From Alligator mississippiensis (lineage: Eukaryota > Chordata > Crocodylia > Alligatoridae): a stretch of 64,000 nt of DNA. Positions 1 through 13,552 of the stretch are shown here, in pieces. The first letter of the stretch is position 1, and the number at the start of each line of letters is the position of its first letter. The notes under the pieces are model-generated. The model did not search any database and had not been told where the DNA came from. It worked only from the letters and a program-made list of their open reading frames with translations. The DNA is taken from contig NC_081832.1 of NCBI RefSeq assembly GCF_030867095.1, positions 60,497,444 to 60,561,443 of the forward strand, read 5' to 3'. A program made the position numbers and the translations under genes.

Positions 1-120
1 AGGCTGTAATTCTCTGCTTAATTGTATGTGTTTAGCTTTGTACCGTTGCTATGCGAAGGTCTTTGAGAGCAGTTGAGGGAGCTGGGCGGAAGCTGAGCCT
101 TTAGAAAAGAGCTTGTGCTG

Positions 121-260
121 GCCCAACCACAAACCGATCCCTCCACCCTCTCTTCATAGGGACCGATTTTCAACTGCAGTTGCCAAATTATTTACTTAGC
201 CTCGCTGCAAACAACGAGCCCCTCGGTCCCTGCGTCAGACTCCACGGAGATGCCCGGGGC
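121..260. other. CpG-enriched segment at the left edge, possibly conserved noncoding
   Basis: About nine CpG occur in 140 bases, including CCGATC, TCGCTG, ACGAGC and TGCGTCAG, in contrast to the CpG-poor flanks. No coding frame or RNA gene is recognised. It may be a conserved noncoding element between miR-145 and the gene to the left. Confidence 0.2.
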
Positions 261-3200
261 TGGTCCAAAGTTCATCTGTAAATGTGAGCTAAGGGCAGGT
301 TGCTGGCCAGCCTGTCAGGAGCAGCATAGCCCCTGCCTGCTGGGTAGGGCTGAATCATAGGGCAAAAGCTAGTCAGCAATGTGGCTGCTTTGACGCTCTA
401 CGCAAGCTGTGATCTGTGATGGGGGAGGCGCTTGCTTGTGCAGTGGATACATTTGACTGGGCCATCGCTAGAAACCCCCAATTTGCTCCCCCCGTCCTGG
501 GCAGGACCGCACTGTGCAGGGTGCTGCATGAAAAACACAGGCCTTGCCCCTAGTTGAGGGACATCTAGTCCAGCACCTTGCACACGTGCAGGATTCCCTG
601 CTTAGCTGCCCCAGACACTCTACAACAGAAGTAAGCAATCCCCAGCATGGGTGTCAGAGCAGGGCGCACACAAGCATTTTGCTTGGCACGTGTGCCTTGG
701 AGTGGACAGCGGGCAAGGGGCCAGGGCCGTGCGCACTGACACAGCAGTGATCAGGCCCCTCGGGGTGCTCCCACTATCTGCCTCTGTTGTGACAACATCT
801 TACAAGTTGAGGTTGTGGGTGTGTTTGGCACTCTGTCTGAAAACGTTGCCACCTATGTTGCTTCTCTGTGCTATGGCAGATTTGCTATTGGGCACCTCCT
901 TTCCAGGAAGGGAGATGGGATGCTGGAGCCATGCTGACAGAAATGTGCTCTTTTTTCCCATAGAGATCCTCCAACAAAAACACAGCAGGGCAGGGTGTCG
1001 TGGGGTTCTCGGTTCATGGGCAAATAGGAGTACTGCTGCTTTCTCATGTGTCCTGCCTGTAATTTAATCTCGGAGCTGTTGTCGCTGCATGTATCCTGCA
1101 GTCTAGTGGTAGGAGAAGGCCTAGTTGCCCCTAGCATCTAACCTCTGCCCAGAATCCCTCTTTCTGCAGTCCCTTTATGTTGCAACTGGGGACACTAAGA
1201 CAGCTCGCAGCAGCTTGGCTGCAGGGGCTTTTGCTGTGCTGGGTCAGCCACCCCAGCAGTGGGCTCTGGTTTGGGAGGGTGCAGGGCATGGCCACTTGTT
1301 TGAAAACCAAGAGGCCTAGGGCCCAGCTCCCTCCTGCTCACGGGCTGGGGCTGCAGTGCAGTGGGGGCCAGGTCCCTGGCAACTGCAGCTGTGAATTCAC
1401 AGGGGTTAAGGTGCAAATTGAGTTACAGGTGCAATAAACCACTGCTGGGGCTTGAAGTGCCTCCAAAGGGGAAGAAGAGAGATAAGCAGAAGGAACTAAC
1501 CCTCTCTGCCAGGCATCCCCTAGCAGCCTGTGCAGAGAGATCAAAGGGTAAACTGACTTATAGTGGACCCTAATGGCTACAGTTCTGCTGAGCTCAGGTA
1601 AGGGAGAGGTCATGTGCCTGCCCCTGCCCAGCTCTGTTCTCTCTTGGAAGCTCTTTCTCTGCCATCTTGCCAGCCCCAGCTTTTTATCCTGGGTTCCCTG
1701 CCCCACAGTACTCCTTGCTCTCTAGGACAGGAGCTGCCTAATGGCAGGGCTTGTCTGGGGCTGGGCATGTTACCCATGTTCAGCAATCCAAGCCCTGGAC
1801 CTGAGTGGGGCTGGAGTGGACGGGATCAGCGCTGGGTTCTGGTCCCAGCCTGGGGATGGTCCTGGTCACCTCTTAGGTAATTGCCAGTGGATGTTTGCAC
1901 TGCCTCTGCCTCCCTTCCAAAGGACTTGCTGCTGCTGCCATGCACCAGGGCTTTCATTTTATTGGTCCTTGCTCACTGCTTTCTGCACAGGCCCCTTCAG
2001 CTGGGAGCTGCCGGCAGTCACGCCCTGGGCTTGTGGAGGAGGCTGCCATGCTGCAAGGGGAGCAGACCTGGGATCCCTGCTCCCTGCCATGCAGCGCTGC
2101 CCTGACCCTGGGTGGCCTTGAGTTGCTTTGTTCCTCAGCAAGGGTGGGGATACTTGCTCTGTTCTGCACCAAAGAGCTGCTGACAAAGGGGCTTTCAAGG
2201 CCTGTGTTCTCCTGGCAGTCAGGGCATGTCTAAGCAGCAGCTCCCTCCCGAGGGCAGGGCTTGGCTCCTCTCCCCGCTTTCTTCTTCTGCCATCCTCTGA
2301 GTTGCCAGCTCTCCTTTGTGTGCTGGCTGCAGGAGCTGCCAGGCAGCAGAGAAATTCAGGGCGTGCCTTGCTTTATCCCCCCAGTGAAAAGGCGATTTTG
2401 GGGGGGGGGATGTGCTGGAGGACCCAGCATGGCACTGCTGGGTGATCAGCAGGGTTATTGGCTTGCAGGCTCACAGGGCACCTCCAAGCACAGCTGAGAG
2501 GAGCAGGGGGTGGGTGGGTGATGGCAGGGCTGGGGCTGGCAGGGAACTTTAGTAGTTCCAGCCAGGATTTCCAGCACCTGGGATCTCCCTGCCTGTCCCT
2601 TGTGACCTCCTCAGGGTCCATGTCTCATGGGCTGGAGCTTGGGCTCTGCTGACTTATGGGCTCTGACACCCCAGAAGGCTTGGCTCCCACTGCTGCCCCT
2701 ACCCCTGTCCCTCCCCCCACCCCTCTCTGCACCTTGCTGGGCTCCTCCCTCTGCTGATTTTGCTTCCTCTGCGCTCTGAGCCCTGAGCTGCACAACACAG
2801 CAGTTATTCGCCCACGAGGCAGGCCTGGAAAAGGCACCCGGGTAGTTCAGTATTGACATGACTTTCCTCCAGTGCTGACTCAGGCAGGGGGAGGGGGGGC
2901 ACCCCAGTGACTGGAGAGCCACTGCCTGGCTGTTGAGTTTGTGCAGTGATGGGTGAAGGGCAGATAGCAGATCCCCCTCCAGCAGGGATTTGTTGCTTGG
3001 CCTGAGGAAGGGTATGAAGCAACACCCTCCCCGCCTTGCTACCAGCATCCTCCCAAATCCTTCACGCCTCAGCTGCCTCGCCAGCAGTAAAGATGCACCC
3101 TGGCATTTCTTAGGAAAGCCAACTTGCATGGGGGCCTGGCAGCCATTGCGGTGTCTGTCTGCAAAGGCATGGAGAACTCAGCTTCTCCACACAGTTACCT

Positions 3201-6200
3201 TCTCTGCATGGCGCTATTGGAGGGCACTATTGGAGAGCTGGACACACAGCGGTGCTCGCTGTCCAGCTGCCCGTGGTCTTAATGCTCCAGGGAACCATGT
3301 AGACAAACAGGCTGAGCATAGCTATCCGATCTCTTGCTTCAGGGTGCAGGCTGATCACTGCAGGCAAGGGGAGGGAAGGGGGTCAGGAAAAAAATGCCCC
3401 TATGTACTTCTCACAGGCTGTTGGGGCATTGCACAGTTGCCTGGTGCAGTTGGGGTGGGGGGTTCGCTGCCTTCTGCAGTGTTTGGGGCTAGCTGTGGAG
3501 GCAGGGCACGGGGCTAGCCTTGCCTGTAGTCCACACACAGCTAATGTGGAAGGAAGAGGAGGTGAGTCCACGTCTCCAGTCTGGCAGGAGCTCGGTTACT
3601 GCTGCTCTACTCCGGCAGGCCAGGAGCCAGTGTCAGGTCTCTTGGTAGCTATGTTGACCTTGTCTCCCACGGCTTGCCTGCAAAGTGGGCACTGGAAGAT
3701 GGCCTAGCGGGCAGGGGCACACGCACTGAATTCTCCTGGGTGAAGTGAGGGCTTTTATCCACCTGCTCTACCCACTGTTCTTCCATGTGCTTGAGAGCAG
3801 GCTCTGCGTGTGCATATATGTGCAGGCACACATCTGTCAGCCATGGGTGAGGGGAGATTAGCTGAGTGTAATTGCAGCCAAGGTGCCCTTCTTCACCCAT
3901 TAGCAACCCCAAATAGCAGTAGCCAAGGCTCTAGCAGGATTATGCTGCTCCCATGAGGACACAGGTCTGGACTGCAAATGGTGAGTGAACCCACCATGGA
4001 GCTGACCTCTGCACACCTGAGAGATCAGGGGAGCCAGTCAGCCAGTGGCAAGTCCAAAGACTATCAGGGGGCTCATCAGGCCAGGACCTGAGGCCTCTTC
4101 ACACCTGCTATGGGAAGCAGGGTCAAGCTGGCTTTCCTGCTCCCTCCCAGGCTCGGAGCCTCCTGTGGCAGCCAGAAGTCAAGCACAGGCATTGACCCCT
4201 GTTAGGTCCTCTCTGACCCAGCTCCGCTTGGCATGTCCCTTGCAGTGTATTGGCCAGGATTTCACCATCCCCCTACAACGTCACAACCCCCTTGCTATGG
4301 CGCAAGGAGCCCTCCATTCTGCAGGACACTGCCAGCCAGCAGAGATGTAACAAGGCAGCCAGATGCTTGGGGTAGCTGCAACTTCTGACTCCTGCAGATG
4401 TGATTGTGCAGCTGTTGTTTTCCAGCTCTACCCCCATGTTGGCACCTGGGATGACTGTCCCAGTCACCTTCCCCCCCCACCCCAACTATGCTACTCCTGA
4501 CTGGCCTTGAGAGGTCAAGACCCGATGGCGTGGTGTCTTCTAAGCTCCCTTTTACCTCCAGAGGGGATCCTTCACCCAGGGGTGGAATTGGTGCGGAGCT
4601 TGCTGTTGCTGCCACTACTAAAGGCTTTCGGGCTCCAGGACTCTCAGCACAGCACCTGCCACCAGCACAAAATCTTGGGCCTTCATAATGCCCTGGCCTG
4701 GAAATACTGAACCCAGCCAGGAGCGGGACAGGTGGGTGAGTGTTTCTGGTTAGAAATGTGCTGAGCTGTTCTAACAAATATAAAAGCTGCTGTGCTGGGC
4801 AGGGGGCCCATCCCTGCTGTGGGGTCTTTGGCTCCGGACTGAGGACAGCATGACACCTGCCGCAGCGCTCAAAGCACAGAGCTGGGGCTGCTGGGACCAG
4901 CAAGGAGGGGATCTCTATAGAGGATACAATGGCTGGGGCCTGGCTGCTGGCCATTGGTGCGTCTGGGATGGTCTGGCAGCTTCCTCACTCTGCCAAACCA
5001 CTAGTATAACTCAGCCCAAGAGATCAGTGTAGTTGGGGCACTGTGAGCCCTAGTTGATTGGACACATGCTGGTTTCTGCATAGGGGAGCAATGCGAGGGC
5101 CTCGGGGCCCCTGAGCCGGGAGGCTGAGTTTGGGCAGGCACCAGGCATGTATGATTCATACAAGAATTTGCTTGCACTGCACTGTGAGGTGATGTGAGGT
5201 GGCGTGTCTGTCCCGCAGAGGTGGAGGTGCTGAGCCTGTCCATGCGGTAAATGTGATGTAGCCTTGCATAGCCGCTGACCCCAAGGCGGGCAGGTGCAGC
5301 TGTCGGGAGGACTCTGCAGTCCTGCTTGCAAGCTGCTAGTATTCTCCCATTGCTGGTGTTAGATGGAGGATGAGGTGGAGCGTGTGCGACTTGGGGAGAC
5401 GCCCTGGCGGCAGCAGGGCTGCCTGAGAGACAGGCTGTCGGGGCAGGCAGGCCTTGCCCAGAACGTCGGCTGTGTACACTCTTCTGGCACTGATTCAGCC
5501 CTGCCTCTGCTGTGCTTGGGCAGCGTAAGCAGCTGATGGAGGCCTGACTCACTGACACAAGTCACCTTCCTAGAGAAAGAGCCTTCCCTCCTCCCCCTTA
5601 GCATCAGATAACGGGGCCAAGGCTCCCATCCCTGCTCTCTGTTCTCTGCCTGCGTGCATGTGCTGCTGCAGGAACCAGCTTCTCTCAGACCCCAGAGGCC
5701 AAAGCAGGACAAGGGGGATTAGCTTTAAGCTGATTTCTGCTGTGCGTTAGGCAAGTGCTGAGGGGATGCTTTACCTCATGCTCTGCTGTTTCCCCAGCTG
5801 CTGGCATGTCACACGATACCAGAGCAAGCGAGGGTAGGGGGTAGCACTAATGCCAGGCATTGGGGCAGAAGTGGAAAAGGAAGGGGGTCAGAGCAGAGCC
5901 CTGGAAAAATACAGCAGCCCCATTGCAGCCCGACACCCCCCCCAATGTAACGGGGGGGACATGTAGGATGTAGGCAGGGTTTAGAGAGGGACAAAGGGAC
6001 ATCCAGGGGGCTTCTTTTCATCCGGACCCAGTTCAGTTGCGTGGTGCAGCCCTGGCTGTGAGTGGCCAGAGAGCAGGAATCCCTGAACTGAACTTGGGGT
6101 TTGCTCCCTGCCCGCCCGGATGGCTCCAGCGTGTGAGGGACGCAGAGAACCAGTGCACTCAGCTCTCCTGCCTGCCCTCCCCACCTCCAGCAATTGCACT

Positions 6201-9200
6201 GGCAGAGAACCAGGAGCTCTGACTTCCCTCAGCCCCCCAAGCACCCTGCCTCCGCTTCTCCAGCAGCCAGGGCTGTGGTGAGAACAGGAGGCCGAGGTAG
6301 AGAGTGGGGGCACTCTGCCCTCACCAGCCCACCTCGCGGGTTCAGCTCACTTTGCTTTCTGCCGGCAGGGAGGCACCAAAATAGCCCCGAGCATCTTAGC
6401 TGTCCGGGGGAGCTAGCGTTCTGATTTTTCCCCAACGTTTCTGCAGAAAATGGAGATTTTATGAGAAAGTGTTTGCCCCCTAGGAATTGATTCCAGTAGA
6501 CTAGCCCTGCTCCAAACCACTCATCACCTGGGTAGGGGCCAAGGCCTTGGCCTGCCAGTTACTGAGCTTCCCCCAGGCTCTGCATAGAGAGCAATGGGAA
6601 GAGGGGTGAGGGTAGATTTACTCCTGCTGTTGAATAAGATAAGTCTGTGTTGAGGGGCACAGGAAGTCCTGTCTGCTTGTCGTAAAGCTTGGGGTGAGGG
6701 GTGATGAGAGAGTATATCTTCCCACCTCATTTTCCTGGTAGCCATGACTAGGGAAAAACAAAGGTGCATGCACAGCTCTGACCAAAATCCAGTGGTCCCA
6801 CAGGCTGTTCAAGCAATTGTGGAAGATGGTGCAAGGTTTGCCTTATCCAGCCTGGGGCATGACCTCAACCTTCCTCCTATACCAGGTCACCCTGCATTCT
6901 GCCCTTCTTCCTAATGGCCACATTCCCTGCCCTTTGGTACTCATACTCAGGAGACCCTTTCTGCAGGCACTTCCCATATCTCGCAGTGGGGCCTGAGCAA
7001 AGCTTCACTGTCCCCACCTGTAGTGTCTGCTGATGAAAGGGGCAGGATGTTGGTGAGCCCATGCGGCAGGCTAGAGAACACCCACTGCATGGTGAATTTT
7101 CCCCTTCTCCTTTTTTCAGCCAACAGTTTCCCGCACCATGCTGCCAGCCTCCTCTCCAAGCTCACTGCCGCACAGGCCTAGCCAAAGGACTTCTCATTTG
7201 GAAGGAATCCCCTGGGCAAATCAGCTCTTTGATCTTCTTGCCCTTCCCCTACCATGTACTCTTCAGTGCCAGACACTTTTCCAGGAGGACTATCAGCCGA
7301 GTTCTCTTCTAAGCACTGCTTATCGTAAGCATTGCTGGAGGGATTTTCATCTCTAGCATGTCCCCTAGGGTACTGATCTCCATTAAAACAAATTCCCTCC
7401 ATAGCAAGCTCTACCCCAGCAATATTATTTTTAAAGGATCATTATCATCATTGCATTTTTTTAAACATTTTACCTAGTTTTTTTTCCAGTTCAGCAGAAT
7501 TTCTGCACAATTCATGCCCTACATCCCCAAATCCTTGTGAATGGCATCGAAGGGGGCCATGCACACAACCTCCAATTGTAAGCTAGCTAATAGGTATGTG
7601 AGCCAAGAGGTTCTTCTCATGTGTTGATTTCCCTTTGTGCCCTCTGCATTTTGTCCTTGCTACTTTACGTCCCTGGGACTTGCGCCTTGAAGCCAGTGTC
7701 AGGGCCTGTTTCATTTCCTTCACTACAGCTGTCTCTGGGGATGTGTTCGGAGCATAACAGGCAGACTCTTCCTGGAGCAGAAACCTCCTGCACCTGCCAG
7801 ATTGCAACGTGTCATGTGAAGGAGCATGCCCAGCTCCTTGACAGGAGTGGTGCCATTCTCCATCACTGGGAATTTCAGTGCTTGGGAGCAATGGCTCTGC
7901 TTTCTTGTCTCTCAGGTGCTCATTCCCAGTCTCTCGCCCCATCCCACCCCACCCCACCTACTGCTGCTAAATGGGTTAACGTCAGCTTCAGGTCCATCCT
8001 TGGGCAAGGGCTCTAGAAGGCCCCCTTAGCCTGCACAAGAGCTGGGCTTCTGGTCTGAGTGACAACTGGAATCAGGAACACAGTGACCTCGGTGCTCTTG
8101 ACAACCCCAGCTCTCTGGCAAGAAGTGAACCCACCCACAGTCTGCTGGCATCTCCTCTGCTCAGACCCAAGGAACTGAGCCAGGAGGAGTGTTACCCCAC
8201 ACTGATCCACCTTCAGCCAGCAGATTCTGCATGAGTTAGTCAAGCCTGGCTTTCATCCGGGAGCCTGAATGTGAGTCATGCTGCAGGCCTGGCAGATCTC
8301 TGCTGCAATATCATCCCCTTAGTTTCTGAAGGGTTGGTTCATCAAGTGGCTTCCCAAGCACCAATGGAAGGGCGGTGGCAGGGACACGTACTGACATCCC
8401 AGGAATTTACTTTCTCATGTGGTTTTCCTTTTCTTCTCAGTTGTGTTTGCAGCCTCGGCACATTTGGGGCCAAGTCGCTGCACAGCATAAGCCTGTATGT
8501 GGGGCTAAAGAACAGGGTGTGAGGAGGAGAGTGGGAGATCAAGCAGCCCTGGCTGGCTGGGAAGAATTCACAGCAGAGGAGTTACCCACAAGACAGTAAC
8601 TCTGCACCCAGGGGCACAAAAACCCACAGGTGTCCCAGAAAGGGAGGGCTGCAGGCCTTCAGGGTCATGAAGCTGGCCTTTTGGGAGCTGGGGTTGCTGC
8701 TGACATTTTAGCCGGGTTAGGAACACCCTGGAAATCCAAAGGATTTGTAGCCATTACAGAAGCTTTACATATGGTCCTAGGAGGGATGGATGATAAATGT
8801 GATAAATGAGACCCCACCCTCCTGGCAAAATGTAAGCAAATAGGAGGGTGGCCTTCTTTCCATCTGTTTCTAGCTATAGTTTTGTGAGGTCATTTGTGCA
8901 TCATTCTCCTTCATGCTGCTGTGATCTTACCAGCCCAGCTGGGGCAGGGCCAGGGAGGGACCAGAGGAGTTGGGGAGGTGATGCCGGTTGTGTTGCAGCC
9001 TTGCTGAAGCCGTACCCAGGTACAAAGCATCAGTGAGCGCTCTGCTGGCAGACGTGCTGCCTTTGGGGCAAGGTGTTGAAGGTCTTACCCACTGAGCTAC
9101 GATATGGGGGAGCTGGAGGTGAAAGCAGTGCTCAGAGTACAGATGGACATTCCCGTAGGCTGAATCAGTGGTTTGGGGCCTTCTCTCCTTGTGTTTGTGT

Positions 9201-10429
9201 GAAACCCCATGTATGGATCCATTTGTCTAACCTACCACCACTATCATGTGCCTGGGATCGATGAGTGTCCACAAAGGCAGCCCAGGGTGATGTGACATCT
9301 TATGGGAGCCATCAGAAAGCCACACTGAGCTAATGGGACAGCTTGGGGTGGGGCACGTTGAAGAAGGGGGCCCCTTCTCTCAGGGTGTGCAGGAATGTGA
9401 TCCCACCCTTGCCAACTCTTGTGATTGTGTTACACATCTCCTGGGGTTTGGGGCTTCCCTAGTAAAGCCCCAGTTTCTGGAGTCATGGGATGAGGTGAGA
9501 ATCTCCACTTTCCTTTTAAGTAGCAGCTAAGTTTAGAGCCCTCCTGTGGGGGGAGAGACGCTGGAAAAGTTGACTCACATGCAGGAACCAGAAACCAAAA
9601 TAAGATGCCAGCCATATTCATTTTAGGCTAATCCTGGGGGCCTGACTCATGCTTTTCCCATGCTTGGAGTGGATAGCACAGTGATTCCCAGGGCTGGAGT
9701 ACTTTCTGCATTGCCTACCTGCTCTCTGCATATGTGAATGCTTGCACTAATGCTGAAAGCCTGTACAGCTGAGATCCCACGTTTCCCTCCCTGAAAGGAA
9801 AACTAGGTGTTGGGAAGGGGAGAAGTCTCCATTTGGGGGGGGGTTCTGGGAAGGAGTGGGGAGTCATTGTTATGGAAGGGCCATAGCAGTAACTTGGTGC
9901 CTTCTCCTCTGCTCTGCTTCCTTGCTGACATGAAAGGGAATTGGCCCAGCCTGGATAATCCTCTTGGGACTTGCTCCTGATTTGGAGTTTAGGTGGAGGC
10001 AGCAGCTGACTCCACCTAATGATTAGCTGTTACCTGCCTGCAGCACTGCACCCCTGGCAGGCTTCCAGACCCAGGACTTGATTCCTTAGTTCTGGAAAGG
10101 CCCAAGCTTGGCAGCAGCCAGGCTACATGCAGTGGCAGACTGGATCCTTTCCCTGAAGTGGGAGATGTGTTTGCCTTGGGAGGAAGCTGTGGCCATAGAA
10201 GCAAGAGCTGGGGCAGCAGGCAGGGCTGGCACTAGAGGATTTAAGTAGCCTCCCTCAGTCCCAGATTCAAACCCCAGCTCAGCCTTCCAGAAAAGGTGGG
10301 CCTCTTTCAGTAGAGACTTCCAACACGGAGCTCCTGACCTCTTAATGAACAGCACAGACCCCTGGACACTTTCCTCAAGAGCAGGTGCTGGCCTAATGCC
10401 TCCCTACATGAGAGAAAGGAGGGAGTTTG

Positions 10430-10555
10430 TGGTTAAAGCAAGGACTGGGAGGCAGGAGCCAGGAGCTCTCTTCCCACTCTCACTGTCAGCTGTGCAGTGC
10501 CTCAGTTTCCCCAGTAATGAAATGCAGTCGTTGTTCCTGCCCAGGCTCTATTAAT
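10430..10555 (+). repeat. Ancient MIR/CORE-SINE-like remnant
   Basis: The run from GACTGGGAGGCAGGAG through GCCTCAGTTTCCCC to the following AATGAAATG resembles the conserved part of MIR-type SINEs. There, a 'tgcctcagtttccccat' block follows a 'gggagtcaggag' block. It is short and diverged. Confidence 0.45.
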
Positions 10556-11071
10556 TCAAGTGCTCAGATCTCTCCCTGTGCATGCAGTGACAGTTTCCCA
10601 GCCTCTGTGTCAGTGCCATAACCAGCTGCCACCAGTGGCCTGGCTCTTGAATACACCAGACAAACCTGTGTCCACACTCTGATGGCAGCCCAGGGAGAGG
10701 CAGGGCCATTTCACCACATGATGCTTTTCCTCCCAGCTGAGCTGGTAGTGCAGCTCACCTGCTTGCTGGGGCACAGCTGGAGGCATGTGTTGCTCACATG
10801 GGGTGGGGAGGGATGCGAGGTGGAAGGAAATCCAGTGAGGCAGCCCAGCTCCATTGTTACTAGCCATAGTGCTGGCTCCGGTGCTTACCAGCAAAGCCAT
10901 TTAGCCTCCAAAATAGCAGGAAGTGGCAGCTGCACTTGCGTTTGTTCCTTTGCCAGGAAAAACAGCCCTGACCAAACCCAAACCAGCAGCTTCCTGCACT
11001 GCCTGCTCTTCGGCTCCACTGTGCTGCACGGGGCTAGCCTGGGGCTGTATCGTCTGTATTGCCTAAACGCA

Positions 11072-11083
11072 CCCCCCCCCCCC
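11072..11083. repeat. C homopolymer, 12 bases
   Basis: Twelve consecutive C residues (a G run on the - strand) lie directly before the CA-bearing tandem repeat. The length may be uncertain in assembly. Confidence 0.8.
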
Positions 11084-11127
11084 AATTAACCAATAACACA
11101 CATGCGCACGCAAGAGCCTCAAATTAG

Positions 11128-11158
<31 letters not shown>

Positions 11159-11200
11159 TGCATGTGAGAGCCTCAAATTAGCCAGTAATACACATATACA
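11084..11200. repeat. Tandem duplication carrying a (CA)n microsatellite
   Basis: Units starting with AATTA at 11084, 11122 and 11176 share the frame AATTAGCYAGTAACACAC ... GAGCCTCA. The middle unit carries an uninterrupted CA run at 11134-11158. Unit lengths differ (38 and 54 bases, the third partial) mainly because of the CA tract. Confidence 0.8.
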
Positions 11201-13074
11201 CCCCTTCCTCTCAATCTGATGAGGCTCAAATGTGGGACATGGCATGCACCAAAGATATCAAAGGGAGAGGCTTGCAAATGTGATTGCAGGACACTGGGAA
11301 GGGAGCCTGGCACCACAAGGCTGCATTTCAGATGCAAAAGTTCATTCAGTTGTATAGGGACGGGCAGGCCAGGAACCAGGCCTCACTGGAGAAGAGACTG
11401 TCAGTGTACACACCAGTGGCTGGCTCTGTGCTGCTGGTAAGCCCAGGAGTTCCTGGGGGGGAAGTTTCACTGGAGCTGGTGGGTCAGGGTAGCTCAGACT
11501 GCAGGCTCCTGCAGTGCTTTCCCAGTTCTAACCCTCTGGTCTGATTCACTGCCAGGCATCCACTGAAGTCCCAGGCGCTTTGCCAGGGACAGGAGTGCCT
11601 GTCAGGGCCCTGCCACTCCTTGACCCAGAGTCTGCCTTTGTGTGGCTCAGCATGAATGCCTGTGACGCAGCTGGAGCGCAGCAGGGCTGGAGGCAACTCA
11701 CTGCTCTCCCACAGGGAGCCAGGTTGGGCAGGGGAACTCTGGTGAGACACAGGCCTCCACTGACAGAAAGAGGAAGGCATGCCAGGTTACACCTGGGACT
11801 TAAGGCAGAAAGAGAGAGAGAGAGCATGTGCATCAGTGGGAGGATGAGAGAGAGGGAGTGGAGGTGCTGAGCAGAGCAGGAGCCAGGGTGGGAGAGGCGG
11901 GCACAGGCTGCCAGGGGCTGGCTGCCTTTGCATGCCCTGCTGAGCTCTGCAAGAGCCTCACCTGGGTGTGCCTGCCTGCCTACACAACCCTGATTCAGCA
12001 GTTGCTTCACAGAGAGTCTGAACGCTGTTAACCCTCCACAAGCCGGTGCTTTCCACAGCGCCAGTCAAACAAAGGCATAGGGCTCTGCTGTCCTGCGTGC
12101 TTCCTAAAGGCAAAAAGATTAACTGAGGTAGAGGAGGAGGTGAGGGAAGAGCAGCTAGTGAGAGAGGATGATGCAGAGCCTGCACGTGGATGGGGAGTGT
12201 GCATGTGAGGGGCAGCTGCTGTGCTTGGGAGCCTTGGGAAGCTGCTGGTGACTTGCCTGTGACCTGGGGTTTTGCTCCCCCAGCTGAGAGCCAGGGGAGC
12301 TGGGATCAGGTTGGAGGGTGTGTGTGGTCCCTCCTGAACTGGTTGCAGAAGCTGGAGAAAAAGTATAACTTAGCGACTCTAGCAGGCAGACAGGCCTGGC
12401 AGCAGGAGGTGGCCAAAGCCACACTTCAGATGAGCAGGGCAGGATATAAATAGAGCCACACTCAGGAGGCCCCTGATACAGTGAGCGTATGAGGCAAGGA
12501 GCAGCACCCAGAGTGGGGCATCTGGGTGTATGGAAAACAACCGTGAGCTGTCCCCAGCCCACTTGCCATCTTCCAGGGGGAGGGGATAATCCTGAGTCCA
12601 GCCTCACGTAGGCACCAGCCCCATATCACCTTGACCAAAGCTGTGAGTCAATATTCAGGGTCTTGAAGGCTGTTTCCATGAGGGGAAACTGATGCTGGGG
12701 TCAGGCATTTTTTTGATGCAGTCCTGTGCTGCTTTGACACAATCCTGCTTGCTTACAAGGAATGTGGATGTGCCTGTCTCCCATCCCAGGGCACAGCAGC
12801 GATCAAAGAGCTGGAGGTTGGCTTTGCTCCTAGGTCTCAGCCTCCTTCAGAGAGTGCTCTGGTCAAAAGGCCCTCCTGGTCGGTGACTCCTACTATGTGC
12901 CCTGTGCTTGTTTTGCCTGTGCCCTTGGCTCTAGGCATACCGCTGTATTCCCTGTTAGATCCCAAAGAAGCCCTGTGGACTGCATAGCCCAGCCATTGCC
13001 TTGGCTTCATCCCAGCCCAGTCCTAGGGGCTTCAGTTGTGGCTAAACAAAAGGGTGTTACATTGTCCCTTGGTT

Positions 13075-13544
13075 CATAGTTTCTCAACCTGTGGTACATG
13101 TACCCCTGGGGGGTACGCGAGACACAGGCACCCCAACACTCTCTCTCACTCTCACCCTCTTTTCCTCTCTCTCTCACCCTCTTTTCCTCTCAAAACTATA
13201 GGAAAAAATTTGGTGCGCTGCACATTGCGCGGCACTTTAAATTTCCCAGTAATAATTTGTTGTGCAGCACTTTACGCGGCACTGGGTTCAGTCCTCCTAG
13301 CTTTGGGCAACGTCACCTCTAGCCCAGGTACATACTTGAGATGTGGACCCCTGGTGTAAAAGGTGGCAACCTTGTCCACACCAGATCAGACATCTGTCAT
13401 ATCATGGCATTATATACACTGCCCTTCTTTGAACATATTGCACACATTAGTCTGTAAATATAAAATCCCCTGGAAAATTGGGGTACTTATTAAAATTTTC
13501 AGAAGTTAGGGGGCACTTGCTACTTAAAAGTTTGAGAAACACTG
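13075..13544. mobile_element. hAT-type non-autonomous DNA transposon, complete ends, perfect 8-bp target duplication
   Basis: The 470-bp element starts with CATAGTTTCTCAACCTGTGG and ends with AGTTTGAGAAACACTG. The ends form imperfect inverted repeats of the CAGTGTTTCTCAA type known from Charlie-like hAT elements. CCTTGGTT at 13067-13074 and 13545-13552 is a perfect 8-bp target site duplication, diagnostic of hAT insertion. Inside is a CT-rich tandem duplication (13139-13196). No transposase frame is present, so it was mobilised in trans. Confidence 0.9.
13139..13196. repeat. CT-rich tandem repeat inside the hAT element
   Basis: Two nearly identical copies of CTCTCTCACCCTCTTTTCCT lie head to tail after a shorter CT run. 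Confidence 0.75.
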
Positions 13545-13552
13545 CCTTGGTT

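Larger units (their letters stand above)
1..13066. other. Intergenic region, no gene recognised
   Basis: Many short open frames exist because of high GC and few stops, but none resembles a known protein or shows splice-supported continuity. The region holds a CpG-enriched segment at its left end, a 10-base G run at 2400-2409, a MIR-like remnant (10430-10555) and a CA-bearing tandem duplication (11084-11200). By synteny with human it is the desert between miR-145 and CSNK1A1, but no CSNK1A1 exon was found. Confidence 0.6.

Noticed and set aside
1-3000. Possible last exon of CSNK1A1
   Set aside because: Synteny predicts it to the left, but no frame resembling the casein kinase I alpha C-terminus was found, so it is taken to lie outside the window.
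4295-4954. 219-codon frame on the - strand
   Set aside because: No family resemblance and overlapping frames on the + strand; the residue mix is typical of translated noncoding GC-rich DNA.
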